Assembly: GCA_905233565.1 (NCBI GenBank)
Contig: CAJOCL010000005.1
Coordinates: 15,090 to 79,089 of the forward strand
Source: an uncultured Synergistales bacterium
GTDB taxonomy: Bacteria; Synergistota; Synergistia; Synergistales; Aminobacteriaceae
Direction of reading: 5' to 3'
Length of the DNA: 64,000 bases
Position 1 is the stretch's first letter. Each line of letters begins with the position of its first letter. Shown in pieces: positions 51,299 to 60,821 of the stretch. The position numbers were made by a program, and so were the translations under genes. Under the pieces are notes generated by a model. It saw only the letters and a program-made list of their open reading frames with translations, ran no database searches and was not told the origin of the DNA.

Positions 51299-52561
51299 AT
51301 GACACATAAAGACAGCGAACTTACGAACCTGCGTAAAGAAGTAAACCCCGTTTTCCTGACTGCAAGATCCTGCCTTAAAATCAGTGCTGATAACGGCGAT
51401 ATAAACGCTAAGAAACTCTTGGACGTTTTTAAGTTTGATTATCTTCAGGCTGAATACAAGATAAAACTTTCCTCAGAACTTGAGGAAGTACTGAAACAAT
51501 TTCTGCTGTGTTTTTCGTTGATTATAGAGATGAGGTTCGAGGCAACGGAAAATTATTTCAGACGATCTGGCTTTAATCAGCTTGTTGACCTGCCCTGCGG
51601 TTATACTTCAAGGGGCTTGAGGCTTGCTGAATCGGGAAAAGGCTTCAGGTATTACGGCTGTGATATTCCTGCCGTTATTGATGAATTACTGCCGGCGGTT
51701 ACAAAATTTCTGAATGCTGACGGGATGAAAACGATTCATTATTCGCCCGTTGACGCGACTAATTATGAATCTCTCCGCAATGCCGTCAAAGGTGCTGAAG
51801 GTGAACTGTTAATCACTACCGAAGGACTTTTAATGTATTTCACTCAGACGGAAATTGAGGAAGTTTTTCATAATATACACCGTTTGCTTGAGGAATTTGG
51901 AGGCCGCTGGATTACGCTGGACAGGACACTTCAGGCAAAAACTGATGAAATTCAAAGGGTCATTTTAGAGGATTTCCCGGAAAACAGCAGCGATGTCATA
52001 CGGAAATCATTATCAGCCGCTTCAATAGACATTATGGGGAATACATTTTTTGCTGAGGATGAATTACAGGCAAAAAAGTTTATTAATGATATGGGGTTTG
52101 ATTTAACTTTAGACCCCGTGAAGGATTATATGCCTGAAAAATTGCACTCGCTTGAGGAAGTTTCAAGGGAACATCAAGACGCGATACGCAAAATATTAGA
52201 GGGTATATGCTATTACGTGATGACCCCCAGCAAAGTCAGCTCTTCAAACGTCAAGAACTCCGAAAACAAAAAGTTTATATTAAACTCAGAAATTAACGGC
52301 AGTACTTTGAGTTTAAATCTCAGCGGAAGACTTGATACTATTTCAGCCCCCGAACTCTTGGAGACATTCAGGGGCAGCGGAGATATTAAAAGCGTTGAAC
52401 TGAACATGAAGGACTTGGATTATATTTCGTCAGCCGGCCTCCGCGTCCTGATGATAATCTACAAGGCTCTGCCTTCAGGCGGACTAAAAATTTCCAACAT
52501 CAAGCCGGCAGTTCAGGAAATATTAGAGACAACAGGATTTGCCTCTATCTTTAATCTTTAA
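51299..52561 (+). CDS. SAM-dependent methyltransferase fused to a STAS domain
   Basis: A 420-residue two-domain protein. Residues about 70-310 form a class I methyltransferase of the leucine carboxyl methyltransferase-like type: LVDLPCGYTSRGLRLAE (SAM loop), YYGCDIPAVIDELLPAV, ITTEGLLMYFTQTEIEEV and RWITLDR. Residues about 325-420 form a STAS domain as in anti-sigma-factor antagonists: LNLSGRLDTISAPELLE, then DYISSAGLRVLMI, where one Ser of the pair (about 377/378) is the usual phosphorylation site. The fusion is unusual. Substrate and partner unknown. AAAAGGAGG lies 28 bases from the ATG with a hairpin between. The gene is flanked by terminators and a mobile remnant. Confidence 0.85.
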   Translation: MTHKDSELTNLRKEVNPVFLTARSCLKISADNGDINAKKLLDVFKFDYLQAEYKIKLSSELEEVLKQFLLCFSLIIEMRFEATENYFRRSGFNQLVDLPCGYTSRGLRLAESGKGFRYYGCDIPAVIDELLPAVTKFLNADGMKTIHYSPVDATNYESLRNAVKGAEGELLITTEGLLMYFTQTEIEEVFHNIHRLLEEFGGRWITLDRTLQAKTDEIQRVILEDFPENSSDVIRKSLSAASIDIMGNTFFAEDELQAKKFINDMGFDLTLDPVKDYMPEKLHSLEEVSREHQDAIRKILEGICYYVMTPSKVSSSNVKNSENKKFILNSEINGSTLSLNLSGRLDTISAPELLETFRGSGDIKSVELNMKDLDYISSAGLRVLMIIYKALPSGGLKISNIKPAVQEILETTGFASIFNL

Positions 52562-52569
52562 TAGTCATT

Positions 52570-52598
52570 AAACCCTCTGGATTTTTTCGGAGGGTTTT
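52570..52598. terminator. Bidirectional terminator between methyltransferase-STAS and MATE genes
   Basis: AAACCCTC (52570-52577) pairs with GAGGGTTT (52590-52597) with T-rich sequence after it on the plus strand and A/T bases on the other side; it serves two convergent genes. Confidence 0.8.
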
Positions 52599-52602
52599 AT
52601 TT

Positions 52603-53955
52603 TTATCTCAATGCCGCAATTTTCTTTTCCCAGCCTGAACGCTTTATGTGAAGCGTCATTAACGCAGTGCATACAAACCAGCCTATAGGGTAGCCGATTG
52701 CAATAAAATAAATTGAGCTTGTCAGTCTCGAAATTATGAATAAATATATCTGCCTGAACAGAACGAACGAACTTAACATAATTATCATCGGCGTGCGTGA
52801 ATCGCCAACGCCCCTCAAAGCTCCTGCCTCAATCTGGTTTGTTGCGTTTACGGGGTCAAAAAGACAGTTCAGCCTCAGGAATAAAACTCCATAGCCTACA
52901 ACTGCCATATCCTGATTGAAAAGTTCCGCAACGTAAGGAGCAAATATATATATCATTGAAATTATGAATGCCGAAATCCCCCACGACAAAAATAGTCCCT
53001 GCATAAGTCCTTTGTGTATCCTCTCAGGCTTTCTTGCACCTGCGTTCTGTCCTACAAAAGTAGTAACGGACATGGCCATGCTTTGAGTGGGGAGGACTAC
53101 GAAACCGTCAACACGCGCATAAATTCCCCATCCTGCAGTCGACGCGGCACCGTATGAATTTATATACGACTGGACAAAGACGTTTGAAAATGATGTCAAA
53201 GCCATCTGGAAACCTGCCGGGAAGCCTATAGAGATTATGCGCCTCAAAATTCCCGTGTCTATTTTCATCTCGTGCCATGAAAGGCTGTGAATTTCATGAC
53301 TTCTGAACAGTATCCAGAATATTATCAGGCCGGAAACTAACTGGGATATTATCGTGGCATACGCAACGCCCGCAACACCTGAATTGAATTTTATAACGAA
53401 AAGAAGATCAAGAAATATATTCAGTATTGACGCAAGTATAAGAAAATATAACGGCCTCTTTGAATCGCCTACAGCCCTTAAAATTGCGCTGCCCATGTTA
53501 TAGAGCATTGTACCGCCCAAGCCTAACGAAAATATTTGCAGGTAAACGACAGCTTCACGGAAAACGCTTTCAGGAGTGTTCATCATTCTCAATAAAAACG
53601 GTGTCGAATAATAACCGGCTGCAGAGATTACTATAGCTATAATTATTGTCGATACTACTGCGGTGTGAGTTGCCTTGCGCAAATTCTCAACGTCTTTCGC
53701 CCCGAAATACTGTGAAATAACAACGCTTGCGCCCATTGCAAGGCCGATAAACAGTCCGATTAACGTAAGCACTACGGGGATTGTTGAAGTTACGGCACCG
53801 AGAGCGTCAGCACCTACGAAATTCCCGACTACTATACTGTCTACGGTGTTATATAACTGCTGAAAGATATTGCCGATTAACAAAGGGAATGCAAAATTTA
53901 CAAGATGCTTCCAGATTGTACCCTCCGTCATGTCCCTGACAGTTGAATTTGACAA
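52603..53955 (-). CDS. MATE-family multidrug/cation efflux transporter
   Basis: A 450-residue transporter with 12 membrane segments in two homologous halves. The N-terminal block TEGTIWKHLVNFAFPLLIGNIFQQLYNTVDSIVVGNFVGADALGAV is the MATE start (quoted in part), and the second half has RIISIGFPAGFQMAL and TTFVGQNAGARKPERIHKG. It exports cationic compounds using Na+ or H+; substrates cannot be predicted. Expressed divergently from mtnA across a 67-base gap. Confidence 0.93.
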   Translation of the reverse strand: MSNSTVRDMTEGTIWKHLVNFAFPLLIGNIFQQLYNTVDSIVVGNFVGADALGAVTSTIPVVLTLIGLFIGLAMGASVVISQYFGAKDVENLRKATHTAVVSTIIIAIVISAAGYYSTPFLLRMMNTPESVFREAVVYLQIFSLGLGGTMLYNMGSAILRAVGDSKRPLYFLILASILNIFLDLLFVIKFNSGVAGVAYATIISQLVSGLIIFWILFRSHEIHSLSWHEMKIDTGILRRIISIGFPAGFQMALTSFSNVFVQSYINSYGAASTAGWGIYARVDGFVVLPTQSMAMSVTTFVGQNAGARKPERIHKGLMQGLFLSWGISAFIISMIYIFAPYVAELFNQDMAVVGYGVLFLRLNCLFDPVNATNQIEAGALRGVGDSRTPMIIMLSSFVLFRQIYLFIISRLTSSIYFIAIGYPIGWFVCTALMTLHIKRSGWEKKIAALR

Positions 53956-54022
53956 GTTAATACCCCCTCGATTTATGATAATATAATTATGCTAATATTA
54001 ACAAATTCAGGAGATTTTTTAC

Positions 54023-55117
54023 ATGAACGACAAGGCCATTTTGAATTATGAAACAGTAGCGTTAAATGAACGTGAACGGGAATTAATAATTCTGGATCAG
54101 ACAAAACTTCCGAACGAGATAGATATTTTACACCTCAAAGATATTCATGAAATTTGGAAGGCTATAAATACCCTTCAGGTCAGGGGCGCACCGGCGATAG
54201 GAATTTCGGCGGCATTCGGGCTTTATATAGCTGCAATGAATATTGATGTTGATGATGATGATTACAGCACATTTAACGAAAAATTAAACGAGGCTGCATA
54301 TTATCTGAACTCCTCAAGGCCGACAGCCGTAAATCTTTCTTGGGCATTAAACAGAATGCTGAAAACTGCGGAAATTAACAGACATAAAAAAATTGACGAA
54401 ATAAAAGAGCTGCTGAAACTTGAGGCACTTGAGATTAAGCGCGAAGATACTGAAACATGCAGGAAAATCGGCGAATACGGTTTAACTTTAATCAAAGACG
54501 GCGACGGGATATTAACGCACTGCAACGCCGGGCAGCTAGGGACTTCAAAATACGGGACTGCTTTAGCTCCGATACATTTAGGGCGTGAAAAGGGAATGAA
54601 TTTTCATGTCTTCTGTGATGAGACAAGACCGCTTCTGCAGGGTGCGAGGCTTTCAGCGTTTGAGCTTCTTTCTGACGGAACGGAAACAACTTTAATCTGC
54701 GACAACATGGCCTCACAGGTCATGAAAAACGGCTGGATTAATGCGGTCTTTGTGGGCTGCGACAGGGTAGCGGCTAACGGCGATGCCTGCAACAAAATCG
54801 GAACTTCAGGGCTCTCAATTTTAGCAAAGCACTATAATATTCCGTTTTATGTATTCTGCCCGGTTTCGACGATTGACATGAACATGAAAACGGGGAATGA
54901 CATAAAAATCGAACAGCGGCCCCCCGAAGAGATTACGGAAATGTGGTACACACGGAGAATGGCTCCCGAAGGCGTAAAAGTCTATAACCCTGCATTTGAT
55001 GTCTCAGAAAATGAGCTGATTACAGCTATAATTACTGAAAACGGTATAGCTTACCCGCCTTATTCCGAGAGCCTGAAGAGAATTTCAGCGCAAAATTCAG
55101 CTCAGAAGGGACGCTAA
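54023..55117 (+). CDS. mtnA: S-methyl-5-thioribose-1-phosphate isomerase
   Basis: MtnA isomerises methylthioribose-1-phosphate to the ribulose form in methionine salvage; related enzymes act on ribose-1,5-bisphosphate or 5-deoxyribose phosphate. The 364 residues show [51 protein letters not shown] (catalytic Cys), [17 protein letters not shown], and [20 protein letters not shown] (catalytic Asp). RBS AGGAG, ATG start. No other mtn gene is near. Its 3' end overlaps convergent ribE by 21 bases. Confidence 0.93.
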   Translation: MNDKAILNYETVALNERERELIILDQTKLPNEIDILHLKDIHEIWKAINTLQVRGAPAIGISAAFGLYIAAMNIDVDDDDYSTFNEKLNEAAYYLNSSRPTAVNLSWALNRMLKTAEINRHKKIDEIKELLKLEALEIKREDTETCRKIGEYGLTLIKDGDGILTHCNAGQLGTSKYGTALAPIHLGREKGMNFHVFCDETRPLLQGARLSAFELLSDGTETTLICDNMASQVMKNGWINAVFVGCDRVAANGDACNKIGTSGLSILAKHYNIPFYVFCPVSTIDMNMKTGNDIKIEQRPPEEITEMWYTRRMAPEGVKVYNPAFDVSENELITAIITENGIAYPPYSESLKRISAQNSAQKGR

Positions 55118-55732
55118 ATATTCATCGTTATTATTATTTTTAGAATGTCCCGTTAGTCTTGCTATATATTTCCCTAATATGTCAGTCTCAAGGTTTATAA
55201 AACTTCCTGCCTTGAGGCTGCTTAGTGTTGTTGCGCTGAGAGTTTCGGGAATTAATCCTACTGAAAAGCTGAAATCACCTGCATCAATAACGGTTAAACT
55301 TACTCCGTCAATTGCGACGCTGCCTTTTGATACTATGCCGGAAAGCAGCGATTTATCTTCAGGAATGAATACGGCCTCTTTAGTCCCTGTTCCGCGAATT
55401 TCACGGAGCGAAGCAACACCGTCAACATGGCCTAGTACCAGATGACCGTCTAACCTGTCTGTCAGTTTCATAGCCCGTTCAAGATTTACCCGAGTGTTAG
55501 GAGTTAAAGATCTGCCGAACCATGTACGTTTGAAAGTTTCGTTCATAATTTCAGCGTCAAAAGTCCTGTCATCATTTCTCGTTACGGTTAAACATGCACC
55601 GCTAACGCTGACTGACTGCCCGATGGTTAAATCACCTGAAATTTTTTCTGCTTCAATCATAAGGCTGTAATACGTTCCCTTGCGGCTAAATTTCCTGATT
55701 GTCCCGATTGTCTCTATAAGTCCGGTGAACAT
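55097..55732 (-). CDS. ribE: Riboflavin synthase alpha subunit
   Basis: Dismutates two lumazine molecules to riboflavin. The 211 residues form two lumazine-binding barrels; [10 protein letters not shown] at the start, [11 protein letters not shown] and [14 protein letters not shown] in the first, [12 protein letters not shown] in the second. Overlaps the end of ribD by 19 bases, so translated with it. ribBA and ribH are not in the window. Confidence 0.95.
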   Translation of the reverse strand: MFTGLIETIGTIRKFSRKGTYYSLMIEAEKISGDLTIGQSVSVSGACLTVTRNDDRTFDAEIMNETFKRTWFGRSLTPNTRVNLERAMKLTDRLDGHLVLGHVDGVASLREIRGTGTKEAVFIPEDKSLLSGIVSKGSVAIDGVSLTVIDAGDFSFSVGLIPETLSATTLSSLKAGSFINLETDILGKYIARLTGHSKNNNNDEYLASLLS

Positions 55733-56820
55733 GTAAATCTTCCTTCTGTCATAATATCTTCTCCAAGCATTTTAGATTTTACCCCTTTAAGCCTGAATGC
55801 CTCGTTTACGTTTTCAAAATTCATGTTAATGTCAAAGCCTTTTCCCTCACCGAGTATTCTCGGAGACATGAAGAGTTTTGCATAATCTGCAAGCCCCTCA
55901 CGAATGAATGAGCTGATAACTTCCGCTCCTCCCTCGACCATGAGCGTTAAAATTCCCCTGAGTGCAAGAAATTTCACAGCCTCATGCAAATTTATATGTC
56001 CGTTTTCAGAAATCGGGAGATTTATTATCTCTGCTCCTGCTTTCCTGAGTTTTTCGGCGTGATGAATATCTTCAAAGACAGACGAAAGAATTATACATTT
56101 TCCGTCATTTCCGATAACTTTTGCGTTTTCGGGAGTTCTTAAATTTGTATCGAGTATTATTCTTGACGGGTTTACCCCTTCAACATGCCTGACCGTCAAT
56201 TCAGGGTCATCATTCAGGACGGTATTTACTCCGACAAGTACCGCATCATTTTCGGCGCGTATTTTATGGGCTTCAGTCCTTGCTTCAATTCCCGTGAGCC
56301 ATTTGCTTGAGCCGTTATTCAGGCACATTTTGCCGTCAAGGCTCATTGCTGCCTTAACCGTAACGAAAGGACGGCCGTATTTATGGACGAATATAAATCC
56401 CCTGTTCAAAATTTTCGCGGCCTCGTTGATTTCACCGCCCAGCTCAGTAACTTTAATTCCCGAATCACGCAGGATTTTTATTCCCCTGCCGTTCACTTTG
56501 GGATTTGGATCCGTCATTGCAATAATGACCTCTGAAACTCCTTCTTTAACCAGCCTGTCGGCACAGGGGGGCGTTTTCCCGTAATGTGAACACGGCTCAA
56601 GGGTAACATAAAATGTTGAGCCTTTTATATCTTCATTTCTTGATTCAGCGTCGTTTATCGCCTCGATTTCGGCGTGTGAATGTCCGTATTCATGGTGCCA
56701 GCCCTCGCCTATAATCCTGTTGTCTTTCACGATTACGCAGCCGACTAAGGGGTTAGGGGAAGTTTTCCCGAGACCGCGTGAAGCCAGCGATAATGCACGG
56801 CGCATATAAAAATCATGCAA
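55714..56820 (-). CDS. ribD: Bifunctional riboflavin deaminase/reductase RibD
   Basis: RibD deaminates then reduces the pyrimidine intermediates of riboflavin synthesis. The 368 residues have a deaminase domain (1-145) with the zinc motif GHSHAEIEAI and EPCSHYGKTPPC, and a reductase domain (147-360) with VKAAMSLDGKM, SKWLTGIEARTEAHKIRAENDAVLVG and MVEGGAEVISSFI. I see no FMN riboswitch in the 94 bases upstream. Confidence 0.95.
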   Translation of the reverse strand: MHDFYMRRALSLASRGLGKTSPNPLVGCVIVKDNRIIGEGWHHEYGHSHAEIEAINDAESRNEDIKGSTFYVTLEPCSHYGKTPPCADRLVKEGVSEVIIAMTDPNPKVNGRGIKILRDSGIKVTELGGEINEAAKILNRGFIFVHKYGRPFVTVKAAMSLDGKMCLNNGSSKWLTGIEARTEAHKIRAENDAVLVGVNTVLNDDPELTVRHVEGVNPSRIILDTNLRTPENAKVIGNDGKCIILSSVFEDIHHAEKLRKAGAEIINLPISENGHINLHEAVKFLALRGILTLMVEGGAEVISSFIREGLADYAKLFMSPRILGEGKGFDINMNFENVNEAFRLKGVKSKMLGEDIMTEGRFTCSPDL

Positions 56821-56914
56821 AATTTTCGCCCTCCGAGTAATTTTTTTGCACTTATTTTAGCCTGTCTGGTGTATCATTTACAATTATTTTGTTTTTAGGA
56901 GGAAGTTTTATATT

Positions 56915-59101
56915 TTGAATGTCAGAAAAATTTTACTGTTAGTATTAATCCTCATCTCTTCAGCAGCTTCAGCAGCGTCAAGGCACTCAAGAAGCTCTTA
57001 CGACATAATCATAGCGGGCGGCGGAACGGGCGGAATTTCAGCGGCAATTCAGGCAGCAAGAATGGGAGCAAGCGTTTTAGTTGTTGAGCCGAGTACGTGG
57101 ATCGGCGGTCAGGCAACAGCCGCAGGAGTTTCAACAATGGACGACATGAGCCGCCAGAAAAGCGGAATATACCTCGAATTTGTTAACCGTATAAAAAGCT
57201 ATTATGACTCACGCGGTAAATCTATGGGAACATGTTACTGGGATTCAAGATCCATAGCGTTTGAGCCTCATATCGGGCAGGAAGCCTTTGTCTCTATGGT
57301 CAACGAGGCAAGACGCAAAGGAACTCTTGAATTTTTGATGGCCTCTGAAATAATCAAAGTTGAAAAAGACAGTCACTCAATTTCAGGCGTAACCGTAAAA
57401 ACTCCTTCAGGCAACAGAAATTATTCCTGCAAAATCTTGATTGATGCTACAGAATACGGTGATATTCTGCCGCTTTCAAACACTGCTTACAGGGTAGGGA
57501 ACACGAAATCAGGTTTTATAGACTCTGAAGCTATGATACAGGACATAACATGGACGGCTGTAATTCACAAATATAACGGCGGCATACCTGATTATCTGCG
57601 TCCAAGAAATCCGCTGCCCGGCTATGAAATTGCAAAGCGTAATTATGAAAGTTTTGTTTCTGCTGACGGTAACAACTTCAGGAACGTTTACCCTGTTGAA
57701 ATACCCGTTAATTTCATAACTCATAACGCTTACAGGGGACTGCCCGACAGTTCTAACCCGTATAATTACGACGCTGACGCTCCAAACAGGATGTTCATAA
57801 CTAAAACTGTTCTTAACTGGGGAAATGACTATCCCGGTACTTACGGATGGACTAACGGGAAAAGGGGACTGCCCGTAAGTTATATTGAGGACAGAAATTT
57901 AAGGCTGCAGGTTGAACGCGAGGCATTAATTAAGACTCTGCACTTTATATATTATATTCAAAACGAACTGGGCGAGCCCTGGTCAGTTGCCGAAGACGAA
58001 TACGCAAACAGGATTTTACCCGAAGCAGCTAGGGATTTACCGCGAGAATGGCAGGAAATCGTAAGACGTATGCCCGTCATTCCTTACGTCAGGGAATCAA
58101 GACGCATAATCGGTGATCACACGCTGACATCTCACGAACTTTTAAGAAATTCACTGAGTTACAGGGACGGTCACACAAGCAATGAGTTTTCGGACGCAAT
58201 AGCGATAGGAGGCTACATTCTTGACCTTCATGGAGCCAATACCGATGCCGATACTGAGTGGGAATTTGAGGAACGCTCAAGAACAAGCATACTTAACAGA
58301 CCGAGAGGGCCTTTTCAGGTTCCCATGAGGGTTTTAATACCTGCTGAAACTGACGGGCTTATAGCCGCTGAAAAAAATATTTCAGCTACAAGGCTCGCAA
58401 TAGGTACATTAAGATTACAGCCGATAACAATGATGACCGGGCAGGCTGCGGGGGCATTGGCAGCGGTTGCAGTGAGAGACGGGAAGAGGCCGAGAGATGT
58501 CCACCCGATGAGGGTGCAGTGGGAGCTGTTAAAGTCCGGAGTTTCGTTATCTCTGTGCAAATATTCAGACGTTCCCCCCGAACACAGTTATAACAAGAGC
58601 ATTCAAATTTCAAACATGTACGGTATAGTCGCCCCGAATGAATATCCTCATGCACCGTCATTTAATCTTGAAGATCTGGACGATCCTGTTTTTGAAATGG
58701 CGGTTATAAGAGGTGCCGACAAGGGATTATTCGGCGTTAATGAGCTGATTAACGGGCATTATGCTGCCGAAATAATCACGAAGGCTCAGGAAGTTATGGG
58801 AGTAAAAGCCGCGTCAAAAATAAAAATTGATAAGCCTGATAATTTTGTTTCAAGAGGAGATTTCATAAAGGCAATAATTGAGGCTTTCCCCGTTTTAAGA
58901 GATGTTAAACCGCAGAAAAATTCACGCATTCCCTTCAAGATACCCAAGCACAGAAATTCGGAATACGCTGAAATTCTCGGACGTTTAGGCGTTCTCGATA
59001 CTTACATAATTGATGATGAGTTCCATTTCGGACGGCCAGTAACTAAGGGCGAGGCCTGCGACATGATAGTTAGGGCATGTGTTGCGGTATCGGGCGCATA
59101 A
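56915..59101 (+). CDS. Exported FAD-dependent oxidoreductase with SLH-like C-terminus
   Basis: A 728-residue protein starting at TTG with AGGAGGAAG upstream. A signal peptide (MNVRKILLLVLILISSAASAA) is followed by an FAD-binding Rossmann motif IIIAGGGTGGISAAIQAARM (residues 31-50) and the STWIGGQATAAG block of the FAD_oxidored family; SATRLAIGTLRLQPITMM-like and GQAAGALAAVAV segments occur near residue 500-520. The last ~90 residues (VSRGDFIKAIIEAFPVL; GRPVTKGEACDMIVRAC) look like S-layer-homology units, which bind cell-wall polymer. It is unusual for such an oxidoreductase to be exported with its cofactor. Substrate unknown. Confidence 0.85.
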   Translation: MNVRKILLLVLILISSAASAASRHSRSSYDIIIAGGGTGGISAAIQAARMGASVLVVEPSTWIGGQATAAGVSTMDDMSRQKSGIYLEFVNRIKSYYDSRGKSMGTCYWDSRSIAFEPHIGQEAFVSMVNEARRKGTLEFLMASEIIKVEKDSHSISGVTVKTPSGNRNYSCKILIDATEYGDILPLSNTAYRVGNTKSGFIDSEAMIQDITWTAVIHKYNGGIPDYLRPRNPLPGYEIAKRNYESFVSADGNNFRNVYPVEIPVNFITHNAYRGLPDSSNPYNYDADAPNRMFITKTVLNWGNDYPGTYGWTNGKRGLPVSYIEDRNLRLQVEREALIKTLHFIYYIQNELGEPWSVAEDEYANRILPEAARDLPREWQEIVRRMPVIPYVRESRRIIGDHTLTSHELLRNSLSYRDGHTSNEFSDAIAIGGYILDLHGANTDADTEWEFEERSRTSILNRPRGPFQVPMRVLIPAETDGLIAAEKNISATRLAIGTLRLQPITMMTGQAAGALAAVAVRDGKRPRDVHPMRVQWELLKSGVSLSLCKYSDVPPEHSYNKSIQISNMYGIVAPNEYPHAPSFNLEDLDDPVFEMAVIRGADKGLFGVNELINGHYAAEIITKAQEVMGVKAASKIKIDKPDNFVSRGDFIKAIIEAFPVLRDVKPQKNSRIPFKIPKHRNSEYAEILGRLGVLDTYIIDDEFHFGRPVTKGEACDMIVRACVAVSGA

Positions 59102-59118
59102 GGGGGGAGTTATTCCCC

Positions 59119-60510
59119 CTATTTTTTCCTGTAAAAAATCATTGATACGGCCATGGCGATAAATGATAATATTATTCCGCATGTTGAGGCATTGAGCTTT
59201 ACGCCTGAAACTTCAATAAATCCCCCGAAGCCTCCGAAAGTCATATAAACCGTCAGTCCTGCACCGAGAAGCGAGGACAAAAAAGCCCCCGTATTCGATG
59301 CCTTTTCAGTGAATAATCCGAATATTAACGGTGCTGAAAGTGATACGCTCATCAGTGAATAAAATATTGTCAGTGCCGATATTATGCTCTCAAGACGCAG
59401 GGCAAGTATTACACCCGTTACTCCGCATATTAAGGTTATTACGCGTGAAAGCCTGAGAAGATTAATATCTGAAATTTCAGGATTTATGAAACGTTTATAT
59501 ATATCATTAGTCAATGAGCCTGAAAGCATGTATAAAACTGTGTCGGCGGTGCTGACTTCAGCGGCGAAAATCCCGGCAAGTGCCAGACTTGCGGCAAAAA
59601 AAGGCATCATGTTTTTCATGGCCGCAGGGAGTGAAAGATCCGCCCTTGAAAGTTCAGGGAAACAAGAATAAGCCGACATTCCTATTATTACGGGGATAAC
59701 GGCAAATATTAACTGTACAAGGCCGTTTAACGATGTTCCGATTTTTACCGAACGTTCGTCTTTTGCCGCGAAAACTTTGCCTATTAAGCCGGGCGATATG
59801 AAGAATGACGGTACAAGCATGACAATATAGCCGATTATTGCGGTGCTTCCCATTCCGTAAAAGTCAAAATATGAAGGATTGCTGATATTTTCTTTTATCC
59901 CTTCAATTCCTCCTGCATAATTCAGGACGTAAGGGACAGCGACAATAAAGCCGGTGAGAATAACTGCAACTTCAATTATATTTACTATTGCACTCGAAAG
60001 AAGCCCGCCCGCTGCGAAATAAAGCGTTGTTACAACTGCGCCGATTATAACGCCCTGATACTTCGGGATTTCAGCAGCAGCTTCGAGAATCCACGCTATA
60101 CCTAATAATTGACCGGCGAATAAAGCGAGAGTCCCTGCGGCCATCATGATAGATATTAAGCCTGAAAAAGCCCTGCTGAATCTCGCGTCAAGATAATCGC
60201 TGAGAGTGTAATAATTATGTTCCCTTGCAATTTTCCAGATTTTCGGGCCGACTATGAACGCTAAAATCATTGAGCCTATTCCCGCGCTTCCTATCCACCA
60301 CCAAGCGGAAATCCCGTGCTGATAGGCGAGTGCCGAAACTCCTACGGTTGAACCTGCGCCCAGATTTGCGGCGATTAAAGTCGTGAAAAGAAGACCTGAA
60401 CCCAAGTTACGCCCGGCAACAAAAAAATCTGATGCAGATTTTGCCCTGCGCCCGATTAATGCGCCGATCAAGATTAAAATTAATGCGTAAATGAAAATGA
60501 ATGATAACAC
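59119..60510 (-). CDS. Sodium:solute symporter (SSS family)
   Basis: A 463-residue transporter with about 13 membrane segments. Start at GTG 60510 (AAGGGGG about 13 bases upstream). GAGSTVGVSALAYQHGISAWWWIG (in part) and ARFSRAFSGLISIMMAAGTLALF are SSS features, and AGIFAAEVSTADTVLYMLSGSL is the conserved Ser/Asp-containing Na+ site near residue 325. The substrate may be an amino acid, panthotenate-like or sugar compound; unknown. Ends 17 bases after the convergent oxidoreductase gene stop. Confidence 0.9.
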   Translation of the reverse strand: MLSFIFIYALILILIGALIGRRAKSASDFFVAGRNLGSGLLFTTLIAANLGAGSTVGVSALAYQHGISAWWWIGSAGIGSMILAFIVGPKIWKIAREHNYYTLSDYLDARFSRAFSGLISIMMAAGTLALFAGQLLGIAWILEAAAEIPKYQGVIIGAVVTTLYFAAGGLLSSAIVNIIEVAVILTGFIVAVPYVLNYAGGIEGIKENISNPSYFDFYGMGSTAIIGYIVMLVPSFFISPGLIGKVFAAKDERSVKIGTSLNGLVQLIFAVIPVIIGMSAYSCFPELSRADLSLPAAMKNMMPFFAASLALAGIFAAEVSTADTVLYMLSGSLTNDIYKRFINPEISDINLLRLSRVITLICGVTGVILALRLESIISALTIFYSLMSVSLSAPLIFGLFTEKASNTGAFLSSLLGAGLTVYMTFGGFGGFIEVSGVKLNASTCGIILSFIAMAVSMIFYRKK

Positions 60511-60557
60511 GAAAAATTTTCCCCCTTTTAACTCTGTTCCTGATTTTAGATACAAAA

Positions 60558-60593
60558 AATCCCTGCTCAGATTTCATTTTCTAAACAGGGATT
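60558..60593 (-). terminator. Terminator downstream of tRNA-Gln
   Basis: On the minus strand AATCCCTG (60593-60586) pairs with CAGGGATT (60565-60558), followed by TTTTTG. It lies 27 bases after the tRNA and ahead of the symporter gene. Confidence 0.8.
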
Positions 60594-60619
60594 AATATCT
60601 TCCGTATTCTCAAAAAAAT

Positions 60620-60693
60620 TGGCTGGGAATCAGGGATTCGAACCCCAATTGCCTGATCCAGAGTCAGGTGTGCTGCCGTTGCACCAATTCCCA
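60620..60693 (-). tRNA. tRNA-Gln (anticodon CTG)
   Basis: A 74-base tRNA with CCA encoded. Acceptor TGGGAAT/ATTCCCA with discriminator G, anticodon arm CCTGA-CTCTGGA-TCAGG giving CTG, and T-loop GGTTCGAATCC. The anticodon reads CAG codons. Confidence 0.95.
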
Positions 60694-60750
60694 GCGTTTT
60701 TATTTACCTGCCTGATTTCCTCAAAGCACTAGGAAATTTTATCAGCAAAA

Positions 60751-60778
60751 TTAAAAAAGTCAACTATTCTGTTATAAT
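60751..60778 (+). promoter_or_regulatory. Candidate promoter of the epimerase/sugar transferase unit
   Basis: TTAAAA (60751-60756), 16-base spacer, TATAAT (60773-60778). It lies 44 bases ahead of ATG 60822 and argues against the upstream TTG at 60780 as start. Confidence 0.45.
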
Positions 60779-60821
60779 TTTGTCGTTGTTAATAATTGAA
60801 AGGAATATTTTTTTTCATACA

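Noticed and set aside
52603-53955. Polysaccharide flippase (Wzx/MurJ).
   Set aside because: The N-terminal block and symmetric halves fit MATE transporters, and no glycan genes adjoin it.
56821-56914. FMN riboswitch upstream of ribD.
   Set aside because: The gap is only 94 bases and lacks the RFN conserved blocks.
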